5,842 nucleotides of DNA from the NCBI GenBank assembly GCA_028865845.1, contig JAGWJK010000325.1, positions 1 to 5,842 on the forward strand, given 5' to 3'. The notes below the pieces were generated by a model. That model had not been told where the DNA came from. It saw nothing but the letters and a program-made list of their open reading frames with translations, and did no database searches. The translations under genes were made by a program, and so were the position numbers. Below are positions 5,692 through 5,842 of this stretch, piece after piece. This DNA is from Rhizobiaceae bacterium (GTDB lineage Bacteria; Pseudomonadota; Alphaproteobacteria; Rhizobiales; Rhizobiaceae). Every line of letters starts with the position of its first letter. Within the stretch, counting starts at the first letter, position 1.

Positions 5692-5842
5692 GATGATGAT
5701 CCTTTGTGCAACGGAGTGGAGGAACAGTCGTTTCGAGGAGTTAAGGTCCCGCGTGCTGTTCTGATGGATTGATCTCACATCGAACCAACAATCAGTAGAC
5801 AGGTAACATTCCCAGCATTTGAGAAAGCAATTCACAGATACT
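5692..5842 (-). other. Upstream region of the MFS gene
   Basis: These 151 bases run to the right edge. The base composition is less GC-rich than the gene, which suits a control region. I could not place a convincing -35/-10 pair. A short inverted repeat, GAACAG (5722-5727) with CTGTTC (5756-5761), is present but weak. No gene on the plus strand starts here: the ATG at 5764 stops after two codons. A divergent regulator may begin beyond the edge, as is common for such exporters, but this cannot be seen. Confidence 0.4.

Noticed and set aside
5764..5792. Imperfect ATTGAT...ATCGAA inverted repeat upstream of the MFS gene as a LysR-type site
   Set aside because: The arms match at only four of six bases and the spacing does not fit the T-N11-A rule.
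5692..5835. N-terminal extension of the MFS protein to an ATG at 5835
   Set aside because: The extra 48 residues are Cys/polar and unlike any DHA1 N-terminus. A GTG with a good ribosome site begins the protein at the expected length.

Overview
The window is GC-rich and densely packed with genes. Codon use is strongly biased to G/C in third positions. The combination of a sugar ABC importer, a Gfo/Idh/MocA dehydrogenase and a ROK regulator points to an alphaproteobacterium of the Rhizobiales (Rhizobium/Agrobacterium type). That placement is an inference from gene content and style; no rRNA or other marker gene is present. I saw no mobile element, CRISPR array, tRNA or rRNA.

Layout. Bases 1-439 (minus) hold the first ~146 codons of an ABC sugar-transporter permease that runs off the left edge. 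Upstream of it, in the same direction, is the periplasmic sugar-binding protein (521-1819, minus), with a GC-only hairpin between the two genes. A 288-base divergent intergenic region follows (1820-2107). It contains a good promoter for the binding protein, TTGAT-type direct repeats on that promoter, a seven-codon ORF with a strong Shine-Dalgarno, and two overlapping inverted repeats. A Gfo/Idh/MocA NAD(P)-dependent oxidoreductase (2108-3154, plus) reads away from it. Convergent with that is a ROK-family transcriptional regulator (3199-4341, minus). A perfect 9-bp inverted repeat lies just upstream of the ROK gene. Further right, in the same direction as ROK, is a 12-helix MFS transporter of the YdhP/AraJ (DHA1) type (4489-5691, minus, GTG start), followed by its upstream region to the right edge.

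Likely logic (inference): the binding protein and permease, with partners off the left edge, import a sugar, polyol or glycoside. The divergent dehydrogenase oxidises it or a derivative, and the ROK protein is the best local candidate for controlling the divergent promoter and its own gene. The MFS gene looks like a neighbour rather than part of the pathway, although DHA1 proteins include sugar exporters. The substrate cannot be read from the sequence.

The most unusual points are the ROK effector domain, which has lost all three zinc-site cysteines and most sugar-binding residues, and the possible control elements: the 9-bp inverted repeat before ROK, the direct repeats on the binding-protein promoter, and the mini-ORF plus competing stems before the dehydrogenase. 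I see no wholly new system. This is best described as an uncharacterised sugar import/oxidation locus with an atypical ROK regulator.
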